From Maea johnstoni (Eukaryota; Annelida; Polychaeta; Spionida; Magelonidae), in assembly GCA_963942565.1 (NCBI GenBank), contig OZ012700.1:19478553-19542552 (forward strand): a DNA stretch of 64,000 bases, given 5' to 3'. The notes beneath the pieces were generated by a model. That model was given only the letters and a program-made list of their open reading frames with translations, ran no database searches and was not told the DNA's origin. Numbering within the stretch: the stretch's first letter is position 1; every line of letters begins with the position of its first letter. Below, piece after piece: positions 32,001 to 43,440 of the stretch. The translations under genes and the position numbers were made by a program.

Positions 32001-35000
32001 GAACAACGCCATGTTTAACTCATTAATGTTCAAGAGTTCATCCAGAAATTGTTGTCTGGATTCACGATACTTTTGGCAATAACTTTGATATCAAGAATGA
32101 TTTTACAAAATATTTGAAGGAGAGTTGTAGGTATTGTTTTAATTTACATTCCTCCATCAAATATTTTCCTAACTTTGCTTTTACCTACTATATTTTATCA
32201 AAATTGTAAGGCTGCTTTTGGCTGCTGTGAGCATTAAATGGGTTAATCAATTCATGCCGAGAGTTCCCCATTATAAGTGTCGTCTAAATGTATAACACGT
32301 ATGGAAATTAAGCATGATTTTAAAATATATCTGATGTGAAGCTGTGGTTAAAATTTCAATTAACATTTCTCCTTCAGATATTTGTCAAAAGGAAAAATAT
32401 CATTAAAATAGTCAGAGGGCTCGACATAACAGATAGCCCTATAGTCATGACGATCTAATCATGGAAAAACAACATTTCAGGCAAGCTGAACAACTTGCCT
32501 CGTTTGACTATCTATCATTGGAATGGAAATTGAGATTGAATTCATAACAGGATCTCTTGAATAACAATATAGTTGACAGTTATAAACCTTTGGGTAAAGG
32601 CGGAAATAAAATGGGCGAGAAAAATATACAGAAATAACATCAAAACTTAAAGTTAAATAAACTGAGGATTTTTTTATTGTCTCTATGTCAAGGTTAAACA
32701 AGGTAATTGCTAATAATTCAAATTCAAATCAACCTGAACGCCTGGCGGGACTATCAGGAGTATATGATTTTGGGTCCAACTTGCCCTGCCTGACTACCTG
32801 GGTTGGGCTGTTGAGCCCTGTCAAGCTGTTTTGGGTCCTGTCAGGCAAGAATGAGTTAGGGAAATCTTTTTGAGGGGGAGGTGTAGGGGTAGGGGTAGGG
32901 GTCGAATTCTGAATAATTTTACCCCATGAGATTAGATATGATTTCTGGAACGAGGGGGAGGGGGTGATCGAATTTTAAATTATCTTCCGTTCCTCCCTCC
33001 CCCACACTTTTAAATGGAACGACCGTTTCACTATTTCCATCACATATTCTTTGATAACTTTAACTATGACTCAACATATTAACCTGTTCATGCCTATAGA
33101 CCTCTTTGATATGTCGCCACAAACACTGGGCCACGCCTTCATGCCTTGAGGGAAAACGAGAAAGGCGAGGAAAGTGAGAATTTTTGGCAAGAAAATCTAA
33201 ATATTTTAATTTTTAACCCCTAAAATCCTCTCAATAACTGCAACTGTGGGGCAGATCTATATATATGTCTGACTAAGATTATCCTCCAGATGTGAATGGG
33301 TTCACCCAATAAAAATTTTCTATAGAAACTTCGTAGCATAAATGGGTTAACCCTGATGCTGTTGGTGGCTAATTTTGCCAATACAAAATTATGCTAAAAA
33401 CCCGAAAAATTACAGAAACCCTGGCAAATGGGTACTCATCTGAGAGTACTCAGTGAGAGCTATCTAATGAGTACCAACATGATAGGGTTTAGATGTATTT
33501 CCGTGAAAATAGCCTGAGCAGCATTGGAAGGGTTAAGCAGCATCCAGGTGGCAGCTGAGTAGCTATTGATGCCACCCAGGTGATTCATCAAGGATCAGAT
33601 TAAAAACCCGGAAAATTACTGAAACCCTGGCAAATGGGTACTCATCTGATAGTACTCAGTGAGAGCTATCTAATGAGTACCAACATGATAGGGTTTAGAT
33701 GTATTTCGGCGAAAATAGCCTCAGCACTGGAAGGGTTAAGCAGCATCCAGGTGGCTTGTGAGTAGCTATTGATGCCACCCAGGTGATTCATCACATATCA
33801 GATTTACATCACAACAACAGCTGATGACGAAGAGCCGCCCCCATGATTACAATCACAATGCCTATTTAACTTACAGCTCTAACAGATGTAGGAAAATCAA
33901 TCAATAGTTCATTAATTCAGCATTTGAAAATCCTGGGATATTTTGATAATATTGCTCTGACAAAAGCATCAATTTGAAATATCTTAACCCTTCCAATCCC
34001 GAGGCTACTTTCATCCAAAGCACAAAGATGCAAAGATTTTTGAAAACATTTGAACCTTGTCAAGTAGGTATTCATTAGATAGCTCCCACTGAGTACTCTC
34101 AAATGAGTACCCATGTGCCACAATATTTTGCATCATTTTGTATTTCCAAAATTAGCAAATAGCAGTATAAGGGTTAAGGAGAAATGCCAATTAATACTAA
34201 ACAAACAACTTTCCTTTAAACATGTTGTAATTAAAACAATACATACAATTTTCAAAGGCATGACAGCATCAGTCAAAACCTTTTGATATCAATTCATTCT
34301 CAACTTCATCTCATAAGTAAAGTGCCCCTGGCCATCATTTCTATGGGAATTGGAGTTTTGTTTATAGTCAATTTTTCTGCCACATCAAGACAAAATCTTA
34401 CTTGGAAAGCCACTGTGCAATCTTATGTTAATCCATACATGTCTTTATAGCGCCCAAAATCACATAACGATTTTGATGATTTTTCTCTACAAAAGCAATT
34501 TTCGTAAAAAATATGAAGGAGAAATGTCGATCAAAATCCAACTCATAATTTTCATTCAAAAATTTTCTGAATTAATGATTAAATCCAAAGTTATTCAAAA
34601 ATGTATGAAAGGTTCAGACAACACTTGATGAAGACCTCCAGGCATGAATGGGTTAACCTTCTCATATGTCTCCAGTGAAATCTGAATCCTGGCAGTGGTG
34701 AGAGACAGCCGGCATATTCCTTATAATCGTCACGCTTTTTGGGTTGCTTCAGGGATGAATGGGTTAACATTTTTATAAGTCTTGCGATCCTTTTTTTCAC
34801 TAACCAATTAATGTTCGCAGCATCCAAAAGATGCCTGATTATTCCAGTAAAATCTTTCAGTCCAATTTACATTTATGAAAATATTTGAAGGAGAAATATT
34901 AGTCAGAACAATACCAACAACTCTCCTTCAAATACTTTATGAAATCATTCTCGATATGGTTGTTATTGTCAAAAGTATCAAAAATCTAGACAGCAATTTC

Positions 35001-35033
35001 AAGACCAGCTCTTTAACCTTGTGCTGCTGGTTG

Positions 35034-35125
<92 letters not shown>

Positions 35126-38100
35126 AATGAGTATATATATAATTCTTGCCAGTACAAAATTATACAAAAACCTGAAAAATGACTGAAACCCTGACACATG
35201 GGTACTCATCTGAGAGTACTGAGCAAGAGCTATCCAATGACAACCAACATGACAGGGTTTAGATGGTTTTCAAAAATATAAGTGTCCTAAGTATGTACTT
35301 GGATGGAAGTAACCTCAGGACTGGAAGGGTTAAGCTCCTAATTGGTTCAGACAGCTTGCAGAACTCTTGACAAGGGCACCACGTTGGAAATGGCTTCCCT
35401 GATCTGGGTACCCCTCTCGGCATGGCACACTAAACAATGCTCAATCTATGTACCCCAGCAGGGGGTCCACAATGAAAACTGACTACCGAGTGCATTGCGT
35501 TTTTTACACTAGTATCAATTGTTATTCGCTACCCCAAGTCACATGTGCGGCACACCTGTTGCCATGGCAATGTGACCTAATTGGAAACTGTCTGGTTTAA
35601 TTTTTTTAAATATCAAAGTAAACCATGCTACTTCAATAAAAAAAATACAGTGGTCGATATCTATTCCAAGTGAATAAGATAATATATTGTTACATTTAAA
35701 AGATATGAGTTCAGGTCATTAGACTTGTACCAGAAGGGCTAGTAAATTAAAGACACAATAACCCCTGAAGGTCAGATTAAATACAGGATTTGTTTATTTT
35801 GAGACCCTGACAAGTAAAATTTAGTTATGTTCACATCATCTTAGATAAATTGTAGACACATGGATTCATCACCACAGCTCAATTGCCATAGGGCTCATTA
35901 TATACATAGCCCTGGACACATGCACCTAATCTCGCCGAATCTAGTGTCAGTGTGACGTCACTAGGAGACAAAGCCCTATGAGGGCTCTCGTATCGTTTAC
36001 ATTACGGAGAGAGTTGTGCACTAACATATGCAGAACACACCTCTTCAGCGGCACTCTCAACATTTGGGCTATGAGTTATGTCCATGCTGTTAAGCAAGAC
36101 CTGCTGCTTGCGTATCTAGTGATTGACATCCGTGACATCATCAGCTGCCCTTGAGACTAGCCAAGGGGGAATATTCACCTGCCATAAAGGTCACTAAGGT
36201 CAACCATATGACCTTGACCTTGAGGGGAGACCGAGCTAATAAACCAAGTAATCTGACATCTAGCAAATATCCAGAGGCGAAGGGAGTCGATTGATTACTC
36301 TTCAAAATATCTAGGGAAATACAGTTCATCTAGGGATATAGGGCACTGAGGGCCTGCTGTGAGGGCCGTGAGGTCTAAGGCATTGCCACTGACTGCTGGC
36401 TGTCTCTCATCACTGAGGGCCTGATCTGAGGACCGTGAGGTCTAAGGCATTGCCACTGACTGTTGGCTGTCTCTCATCACTGAGGGCCTGCCCTGATGGC
36501 CGTGAGGTCTAAGGCATTGCCACTGACTGCTAGCTGTCTCTCACCCCTGTCCGGGTTCAAATCCCACCAGCGGTATGTGAGAAGGTTGCCAGTAACTTGG
36601 GGTTGGGCGGTGGTTTTCGCGAGTACTCCAGTTTCCTCCACCAGTTACAGCTGGTTATAGTCAGGATATTATGGCAGAAAAAGGGACGAAAAAATGCAAT
36701 TCTAGGGATATACAGATTACTCTGGAAAAATATTATTTGCAAATAGTTTTTGGTTTGTTTTTGATTGACACTCCTTAAAATATTATCAAAACAAGCTTTG
36801 GTAAGGAAAATATCCCCATAATAGTCTGGCCGTGCTGCAGGCATTCATGAATTTGTTGTTCACATTTATTTCTACCTAATCTAATCTCAACAGCAATAGT
36901 TTAACCTTCTGCCTGCTAGGACAACATATGCTACTATATGAGCATTGGCTACACTATAGCACGTCATGAGAGAGATAGAAATTGAAACAACTGAAAAGCC
37001 AATTAATGTACCATGTTATTTAAGTAACTGCCTCTGCGAAAAAATAAACATCCAGATACAAAATACAACTCTTCTTCAAATAGGTTATGAATTTTGGCTT
37101 AATTAACAAAGTATTTCCAAAAAAATCAAAGATCCAGATGACACTTAAAGGAGATCTCTAGCTATGAATGGGTTAAATTAGAAAGATTTTTGGCTCGCTA
37201 CCTGGTGAGTCAAAGGAGGAATGATGTGTGACATGGTATTTTATACTGTCACATATATATATATATATAAATAAGAAAAAGATCCTAGGCCTAGGGCGTT
37301 GCTACTTTCATAGGAAATGACAACAATAGAAATCAATGAGCAAAGGTTAGATGAGGATCCTTTTTTTATAGTTGATGATATATTTGCCACAGGCAGAGTA
37401 AATTCCACAGCCTAATTCGCTTGGGGGGGAAACTATTTCAAGGTCAAAGATCAAAACCTGTTAATTACATAACCTGATAATACTTAACCCTTATGCTGCT
37501 GGTGGCGAATTTGGCCAATACAAAAAAAAACTGAAAACGTTTGAAACCCTGGCCCGGGGACCAATGGGCTCCCTTTATTTTCTTTTTAAATTTCAAGCCC
37601 TGATATGTTCATCTAACTGGTTTGTCAACTGGCTCCTGATTGGCTAATCTGATGGGTTGGCCTACCTTTCATGGCACCAGCAATAGCAATGCTCTGCAAC
37701 CATCTTACAATTAGGGATAAGAGATAAATTTAAAAAATATTTTTAAGGAGAGTTATTCTTAAGGTTTGAATCAAAACCAAAAATAAATAAATAAATAAAT
37801 AAAATAATAAAATTTTGAAAAAATAAATTTAAAAATATGACTCTTTGAACATGAATGGGTTAAAAATTCTCCAAGAGTGATATTTTTTTCCTAGTATAGC
37901 ATATAATACATGCGGCCAGGCCATGCAGGCAGGCATGGTGAGTGATAGCTTAGAGCTGATTTGTATGCTACATAATAAACCCGACCTTTACACGCGCAGA
38001 TAAAACACACAAGACTCAGTTTTTCACACATTCTTACACAACCTGTGACCTTTGATACTGACAGCTTAATGAACGATATGTGTAACTACACTCGACTGAA

Positions 38101-40748
38101 ATACCACAATTTATTGGCAGTTTTGGTCATTTTTTATTATTTTATGGGCTGGAAGCTGCTACTTTATTCATAAATTGTGAGAAAAAACTTATGTTCATAC
38201 AGAGACATAGATTGAGTTGAAGTCTCTGGTTCTTATCATACGAGTGAGATTTCTTAAGTCACAATGGGAGGTCCCCCACATAAGGCATGATGAAATCTAC
38301 AGTCCAAAGTCAGAAAAAATGTTATGCTACAGGTGAACTTGGATATGACAGACTTAATGGGACCAGGAAAATTGGTCCGTCATATGCAAAATCCGTCGTA
38401 TACATATGACAAATACTTGATATGCATCGGACTGGGACCAAGCATATCGTCCGTCATATGCAAAAATCCGTCGTACAGTGGTCCGTCATATCCAAGTTCA
38501 CCTGTATTTCCCTTATGGCAGGGAAATGTAAAAGAGTAGCCCCTGCAAGAGCCATAAGAAAATGGATAGCCACAAGTCAAAGCAAAACAAACAATTGCAA
38601 ACATATGATTGATAAAAAGGAATTCCTTAGAGCAATTTTTATTAATAGACTTAATGGAATCAGCGACCATGCATGAAGTCAAACATATGATACTAATTTC
38701 CAAAATGCACTCATTTACTATATATGTGTCACACTTAGTTAGCTTTATTCATTGGTCCTTGACTTGGTTCTCAAAATCAGCAATACTTTCTTTAACCCTT
38801 TTATGCCACAGCTGCTCCAAAATGCCTTTTTTCATGAAGATTTCTGACCAAATTCCTTTTTTTGGTGGGGGAGTTGGAAAAGGAATGTTCTAATCAGAAC
38901 CCAACCAACCACTCTCCCTTAATTTTTTGCCATATATTTTTTTAAATTTTCAAATCAAATTTACTCAAATTTTTGCCAAACATGCCTGATTTCCAAATGT
39001 TCTCCTAATCTACCATGAGCCCAGATGAAAAGTAAAAGCATGGTTATGTAAACATGCCAAAATTGGATAACCACACTGAACAATGACCTTGTTCACTTAG
39101 AAAATTAAAAGCATGTACAACCTAAGTCTATAACATACACACAAATAAATAGCCTAATGTATTTTCCAAAAATATGAATACAGTGAAAATACTGATTTCA
39201 ACTGCCATGAATGAATTTAAAAAGTTGGTTTGTGACTGAACAATTTATTCAATTCTATTATCTTATATGCTAATGTGTTTTGTAAAATCATTCTCACTTT
39301 CAAAGTTATAGCCAAAAGTGTCATAGATCCAGAAGGCAACTTAGGGAGCAACTCTTAAGCCTTAATGGCTTAGGATCTGCTAGCGATAGGACATGTATTT
39401 TCTTTTAAAATATTCAAAGGAGAAATGCTACACAGAACCCCAGCAGCAATTCACCTTTAAATAAATGGAAGTTCTATTCTATATGTTACAGATGAACCCA
39501 GAAGGCACTTAATAAGTTAAGTTCTAAACAAGGTTGGGGTGGGGGTGGGATAAGGTGTATGTTATGGGAATACTACCACATGCACATTCTTAGAAGAATT
39601 CTGGGTTCCAATAAAGTAAATAAACATGCAAACAAGTAGTGCTTCTGCCATCAACCTTTATTCCCAAAAAGGGCCAGGTCACCTGACAACTATAAGAATA
39701 TCTAGAAAACTGCGAGAAATTCGAATAAATATTTGAGTCAAGATACAAGTATTCATATCTAACATCCATTGAAAATCTGTTATACTTTGTCATACTCGGA
39801 AATCATTCCCATGAGTCGTCTAGAACGATAACTCTTTTGAAAATAATTTGGGAATCAAGCATAACTTGGAAAATAGTTGGAGGAGACTTAAAAATTGTTA
39901 GTTAGTTTCTGGTTAACATTTACCTTTCAAATGATAACGGTACTCGTTACAATACCAAATACCGATATTGTAAGGGAAAAATTATTGTGTCAAGAAAGTT
40001 AAGTATTGTATCGTATTGTATTGTTATGATTTAAAATATGTATAAAAATTTACTTATTTGCCACATGGACCTCTCCGCTCATGAGAGGCAGGGAATACCG
40101 TAACCGTTAAAAATATTGTTTAGATATCGTATCATTAAGGAAGTATCGATATTGTATCGTATTGTGAAAATTTTAAAGGTGCCAATCCCTACATTAACAG
40201 GTTAAAGTTAAAGCATAAGGACCATCAGGAAAATCCCAAAGAGTTCCAAAGAAGTAACCTTGGAAAATCCCCAAAAATTTACATATGGTAACGGATATTC
40301 TTACCTGTTAGTAGAAGTAGAAGTAGTAAGGGTATTAGTGAGAGCATGGAGCTGTGAGATGAGCGTACAAGAGCCATGCCGCAGGTCTCGTTGGGGGCGG
40401 GAGGACAGAATCAGCAGGCAGCAGCAGCAAACAAGGATCCTTGGAAAATACCCCAAAATTTACATATGGTTATGGATATTCTTACCTGTTAGTAGAAGTA
40501 GGAGTAGTAAGGGTATTATTGAGAGCATGGTGCTGTGAGCTGAGCGTACAAGAGCCATGCCGCAGGTCTCGTTGGGGGCGGGAGGACAGAATCAGCAGGC
40601 AGCAGCAGCAGCAGGGTGGTGGTGCAGGAGTAGGACGGTGGTGATAGGTGCATGCTCAAGGAAGGCTACAACGTGCAAGCCAAAGACATGGCCGACTGAG
40701 AACTCTTTTACCTTGTACGGTCCCACATGGTCAGTGAAGGCAGGTCTG
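25806..40748 (-). CDS. Mucin-like single-pass membrane protein (whole gene)
   Basis: Coding exons in transcript order: 40558-40486 (or its tandem copy 40377-40305), 31103-28581, 26353-26193 and 25916-25806. Phases 1, 1 and 0 match at every junction, giving 2868 bases and 955 residues. Order: signal peptide (about 1-24), a ~820-residue Ser/Thr/Pro-rich ectodomain for dense O-glycosylation, a membrane span at 849-874 (VIAGIVVGSVAFILIIFLVI then LFLVW), a basic stop-transfer RRNR, and an 81-residue tail ending NTKV. The ectodomain holds about ten 10-residue repeats of the type VLPSSERTDS. No EGF, SEA or other folded ectodomain is visible. The tail has two copies of an NATY-W-DN motif, a YIN site and a class I PDZ ligand (Thr-Lys-Val). 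I infer a cell-surface mucin or glycocalyx receptor; low-complexity composition hides orthology. Confidence 0.85.
25992..26176. repeat. Trinucleotide-type tattat/cattat repeat beside an exon
   Basis: About 185 bases of imperfect (TAT/CAT/TAC)n fill most of the intron between the two tail exons, ending about 10 bases from the donor at 26192. Confidence 0.95.
26193..26353 (-). CDS. Mucin-like gene, end of membrane span and tail exon
   Basis: The acceptor is taatttcag and the donor CCTAAG|GTAGGT; phase 1 to 0. It encodes LVILFLVWRRNRTDTFNMRK, then YNNATYWEDN and LSYINSHIDQQPK. Confidence 0.85.
26590..26805. mobile_element. MITE family B, diverged
   Basis: ttaaaccattcatgctcacag at the left and inner arms ggagaaatttc / actctccttcaaatatttt. 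The right end is eroded. Confidence 0.6.
27000..27211 (+). mobile_element. MITE family A
   Basis: caacccttctaatgcagagg to ccagcagcataagggtga; terminal TTAA eroded on both sides. Confidence 0.75.
27801..27974. mobile_element. hAT-like MITE, 5-base target duplication
   Basis: cagggctcgaaattaag and cctaatttcgagccctg are inverted ends. AAACT flanks both sides. The ends and TSD length match the element at 22980-23689, so the family appears to make 5-base duplications, as some hAT subgroups do. Confidence 0.8.
28165..28357. mobile_element. MITE family B
   Basis: From gttaaacccatcttctgac to ccaggcatggatagattaa with the family's inner ctccttcaaat palindrome. Abuts a family A copy. Confidence 0.65.
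28354..28550 (-). mobile_element. MITE family A next to the mucin exon donor
   Basis: ttaacccttatacaaaatgt to agcattagaagggttaa, 25-30 bases beyond the donor of the large mucin exon. It supplies the false open frame there. Confidence 0.75.
28581..31103 (-). CDS. Mucin-like gene, large Ser/Thr-rich exon
   Basis: The acceptor is ttttcttgcag and the donor ATCT|GTGAGC. 2523 bases, phase 1 in and phase 1 out. Almost all residues 26-865 are low complexity with high Ser, Thr, Pro, Ala and Val. The only strongly hydrophobic stretches are an internal one (SMLTTLLLMTSYFISSSSAA) and the membrane span near the end. The open frame continues past the donor to 28432, but the following residues are MITE-derived and not part of the protein. 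Confidence 0.9.
29085..29415 (-). repeat. 30-base coding tandem repeat in the mucin exon
   Basis: About ten in-frame units encode VLPSSERIDS, VLPSSGRTDS, VLLASEGTIS and variants. On the + strand they read 'actagatggcagcactga'. Such arrays usually vary in copy number between individuals. Confidence 0.92.
31572..31786 (+). mobile_element. MITE family A
   Basis: taacccttccaatgctgagg to catcagcagcatgagggtga. Confidence 0.75.
32015..32246. mobile_element. MITE family B
   Basis: ttaactcattaatgttcaag to gagcattaaatgggttaa; inner tttgaaggagagttgtaggt / ttcctccatcaaatattttc. Confidence 0.78.
33396..33805. repeat. Two ~205-base tandem copies including part of a family A MITE
   Basis: Both copies run from 'aaacccggaaaattac' type sequence through the right half of family A ('gcattggaagggttaagcag') into host sequence 'catccaggtggc...gatgccacccaggtgattcatca'. 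Copy 1 belongs to a fuller element starting at 33346. Confidence 0.85.
33984..34177 (+). mobile_element. MITE family A
   Basis: ttaacccttccaatcccgag to agcagtataagggttaa; somewhat shortened. Confidence 0.75.
34425..34655. mobile_element. MITE family B
   Basis: gttaatccatacatgtcttt to caggcatgaatgggttaa; the next ~110 bases and 34795-35010 hold further partial family B copies (ccaattaatgttcgcagcat). Confidence 0.65.
35011..35333 (-). mobile_element. MITE family A carrying a (TA)n expansion
   Basis: ttaaccttgtgctgctggtt at the left, ggactggaagggttaa at the right. A ~90-base (TA)n tract at 35038-35124 sits inside, so the microsatellite grew within the element after insertion. Confidence 0.8.
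36345..36700 (+). mobile_element. tRNA-headed SINE with triplicated head
   Basis: Three 67-base units (starts 36345, 36412, 36479) each contain 'gccgtgaggtctaaggca', which resembles a pol III A box. Only the last runs into 'ccgggttcaaatcccacc', a good B box. The body 'acttggggttgggcggtggt' and 'actccagtttcctccacc' recurs at 48003-48120 and 51020-51330, showing a dispersed SINE. No 3' tail repeat is clear. Confidence 0.75.
37485..37555 (-). mobile_element. MITE family A, truncated
   Basis: ttaacccttatgctgctggt through 'gaaaccctggc', then cut off. Confidence 0.65.
38330..38504. mobile_element. pogo/Tc1-like MITE flanked by TA
   Basis: caggtgaacttggatatgac and gtcatatccaagttcacctg are near-perfect inverted ends with TA at 38328-38329 and 38505-38506. 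'ccgtcatatgcaaaatccgtcgta' type repeats fill the 175-base element. CAG ends and TA targets fit pogo/Tigger or other Tc1/mariner relatives. Confidence 0.82.
39935..40190. mobile_element. MITE with 'ataccaaataccgatattg' motif
   Basis: Shares 'taccaaataccgatattg' and 'ttaaaggtgccaatccct' with 3580-4118; a tail copy is at about 56440-56515. Ends not resolved. Confidence 0.5.
40260..40621 (-). repeat. 181-base tandem duplication of the mucin first exon
   Basis: 40260-40440 and 40441-40621 align end to end with few differences and include the leader, start codon, signal peptide, donor and ~45 bases of intron. Confidence 0.93.
40305..40377 (-). CDS. Mucin-like gene, signal-peptide exon (tandem copy)
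   Basis: It lies exactly 181 bases from the other copy. It encodes MALVRSSHSSMLSLIPLLLL plus LLLT with the same donor and phase, differing at four residues. Either copy can feed exon 2. Splicing past the upstream donor would hit a stop soon after, so the two are alternatives, not additive. Confidence 0.65.
40486..40748 (-). CDS. Mucin-like gene, signal-peptide exon (upstream copy)
   Basis: ATG at 40558-40556 encodes MALVRSAHSTMLSIIPLLLL plus LLLT, a typical signal peptide, then donor ACAG|GTAAGA, phase 1. An acceptor (tcttttttcag) at 40749-40750 suggests 190 bases of leader in this exon and a more distant promoter. The G left over joins AA of the next exon to give Glu, in frame. Confidence 0.72.
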
Positions 40749-40810
40749 CTGAAAAAAGAAGAATAAAATCTGCATGAGTCCAGGAATGCTTAAAATAGGT
40801 GGCAATTCAA

Positions 40811-41386
40811 TGTCTTAGCCAGGATTTAGAAACTGGGTGCCTAAAATTGGCAGTTATAAAACTTTTGGACGCCCTATTTTTCAAGGGAGCACACTGCATA
40901 ATTAGATTATATCAATTATATTAATAAAAATAATATCAATAATAATAATAATAATAATAATAATCTATATTTCACAAGGGTAACACAATGTTTTTCGCAG
41001 TGGCCCTCAGATTTAAGGATTATACCTTTCATGCTTTAAACCACAGAGTTGAAAATTGTTCTTCAAGGTTTAGTTTCTTGAATGATGAGAGAGAGCATGC
41101 CATTTTTCATATCTAAAGATCAGGAATCCCACATTACTATGCCTTATGCCTATCTTACAACCATAAACAAGTATGTACCTATTGAAATAAGGCAAAATAT
41201 CCTCAATGAATACAATGTCATAAGAATTGTATTAAGGTGGAAAAAATCCAATTACATGTATATGCTAAAAATTGACATTTTAAGAAATTACTCGCTGAAA
41301 AATTTGGGTGTCCTGAGGGGTGATTTTTGAAGGTTTGAGTGTCCAAATGACACCCAGACACCCTGCTCTGGCTAAGACTACATGGA
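40811..41386. mobile_element. MITE with gtcttagccagg / ctggctaagac ends
   Basis: The left end matches 3008 to 20 bases. It contains an (AAT)n tract near 40940-40965 and 'gggtgtcctgaggggtgatt' on the right. About 575 bases, the longest copy here. Confidence 0.65.
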
Positions 41387-41605
41387 AAGCATGCTTAACC
41401 CATTGAGCATTTTCAATTGATAGGATTAGCCTACGTGCAGGCAGGCTTACATAACACATAATTATTCCAGCCAGGTAATTAGACTTGACGAAATTGATCA
41501 GATTCCACGCATCCTAATTACAAGTACATAACCATATTGTGTACATTACGACATCTCTGAGGAAGTCCCTGAGCCTGACTAGACTAATTGAGGACAAAAT
41601 AGAAT

Positions 41606-41953
41606 CAGGGCTCGACGCTAAGAGTGAACCGCTAGCCCCAGGCCAGTAGAAATTCCCAAAATAAGGCCTTGGGCCAGTAAAAAAGACCTCAACTGGTCCT
41701 ACAGAACCAGTGAACAATTGGGGACATTCTTGTTGATAAGTTTCCTCCTAGGAATGTCCCCAAATGTTTTTGAAATAAATGAAGATATAATAAATAAATA
41801 AAAATAAATGTTGTCAGTGAGTTTTATGCAATGTTTTTTCTCGTTATGTAAAAGAAAATATTGCAGGACCAGTATAATTTTTGCAGGACAAGTAGATCCT
41901 ATGGTGTAACTGGTCCTATGGGGCCAGTACCATTTTGAGTTAGCGTTGAGGTC
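41606..41953. mobile_element. CAGGG-type hAT-like MITE
   Basis: cagggctcgacgctaag at the left, gagttagcgttgaggtc at the right, inverted. The inside repeats 'gggccagta' and 'ggaccagt'. Confidence 0.65.
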
Positions 41954-42003
41954 AGAGAAATTTGCTCGTTCCCTGCAGCGAAGTTCTCCTATTCTGCCAT
42001 ACT

Positions 42004-42830
42004 GAGCTTGTGAACTTATTCAAGACGAAGAAAGTGGCGAGTACTGGACGACTGGGCTCATGAACTTATTCAGAAAAAGGAAAGTGGTGAGTACTGGTTG
42101 AATGAGCTCGAGAACTTATTCAAGAAGAGGAAAGTGGCAAGTACTGGGCGACTGGGCTCGTGAATTTATTCAAGAAGAGGAAAGTGGTGAGCACTAGATG
42201 ACTGGGCTCGTGAACTTAGTCAAGAAGAGGAAAGTGGTGAGTACTGTACGACTGGACTCGTGAACTTATTCAAGAAGAGGAAAGCAGTGAGTACTGGACG
42301 ACTGGGCTCATGAACTTATTCAAGAAGAGGAAAGTGGTGAGTACTGGACGACTGGACTCATGAACTTATTCAAGAAGAGGAAAGTGCATGGCGAGTACTG
42401 GACGACCGGGCTCGTGAACTTATTCAAGAAGAGGAAAGTGGTGAGTACTGTATGACTGGACTCATGAACTTATTCAAGAAGAGGAAAGTGGTGAGCACTG
42501 GATGACTGGGCATGTGAACTACGAGGGAGACCATCTTGGCAGGGAGCTGTACTTATGATGTTTCAGATCTGACCATTGGTTGGGGCAGACCTTCCAGTCC
42601 CTTTGTTGCCTATTCTAATTGGTATTCAAGAAGAGGAAAGTGGTGAGTACTGGACGCAGGGCTCCTGAACTACGTGTGAGACCATCTTAGCAGGGAGCTG
42701 TACTTGTGATGTTTCTGGTCGCTCCATTGGTCGATGCAAAACTAGTCCCTTTGTTGCCGTTGTTTCTCATTGGTATTCAAGAAGAGGAAAGTGGTGAGTA
42801 CTGGACGACAGGGCCCGTGAACTACGAGGG
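42004..42830 (+). repeat. 50-base minisatellite with larger terminal units
   Basis: About ten units of 'ttcaagaagaggaaagtggt' plus 'gagtactggacgactgggct', then two to three ~150-base units that add 'accatcttggcagggagctg' and 'tccctttgttgcc'. Open frames here are by-products. Confidence 0.93.
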
Positions 42831-43221
42831 AGTCCATCTTGGCTCTGTGCCAACCAGCAATCATGTTCATACTCTCTCTATGAGGATCGGAAAGCTTCAG
42901 CCAATAAAAATTGATTTTGGAGAGGAGGCATGAGTAGAGTATCTCTCCAGCGAGCACTTAACCCTTTCATTCCTGACTGCCGCCCAAAAAAGTTGAAAAT
43001 GAAACATTTTTCGGGTACATTGGCAGATTTATACATCAAAATAGCAGTATTGAATTGAACTGTTTTAACAAGAAAAGGTAACCATTGTATCAATCCTAAT
43101 TACAAATTCATTTTCAGGTTTGAATTCATAAATCCTAAATTCAAATGAGGAAAATGTAGGGGTATCCCTAACCCACTTAGACTTTTAAAGATTTCCTTAA
43201 TATTTTAAGGGTTTTCCCTAT

Positions 43222-43440
43222 TTTAACCCTACTAATGCTAAGGCTACTTTTGCCCAAAGCACAAGGACACAAAGATAACTGAAAATCAACTTAACCTTGT
43301 CATGTTGGTATTCATTGGATAGCTCTCGCTGAGTACTATCAGGAGTACCCAAGGGTTTCAGTCATTTTTTCAGTTTTTTTTGCATCATTTTCTATTGATA
43401 ATATTTTCATATGTAGCAATAGGAGCAGACAGCATGTGTT
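43222..43440 (+). mobile_element. MITE family A, diverged
   Basis: ttaaccctactaatgctaag at the left; the right part is eroded before the hairpin at 43439. Confidence 0.6.

Larger units (their letters stand above)
31104..40304 (-). other. Intron 1 of the mucin-like gene
   Basis: About 9.2 kb between the signal-peptide exon and the large exon. No coding exon is supported. The content is MITEs, a SINE, tandem repeats and a (TA)n tract. 35340-36340 shows no recognised repeat or gene. Confidence 0.6.

Noticed and set aside
42004-42530. Lys-Lys-Arg-Lys-Val, a nuclear-signal-like peptide repeated in the 50-base array
   Set aside because: The 50-base unit is not a multiple of three, so no long protein is encoded; the match is chance.
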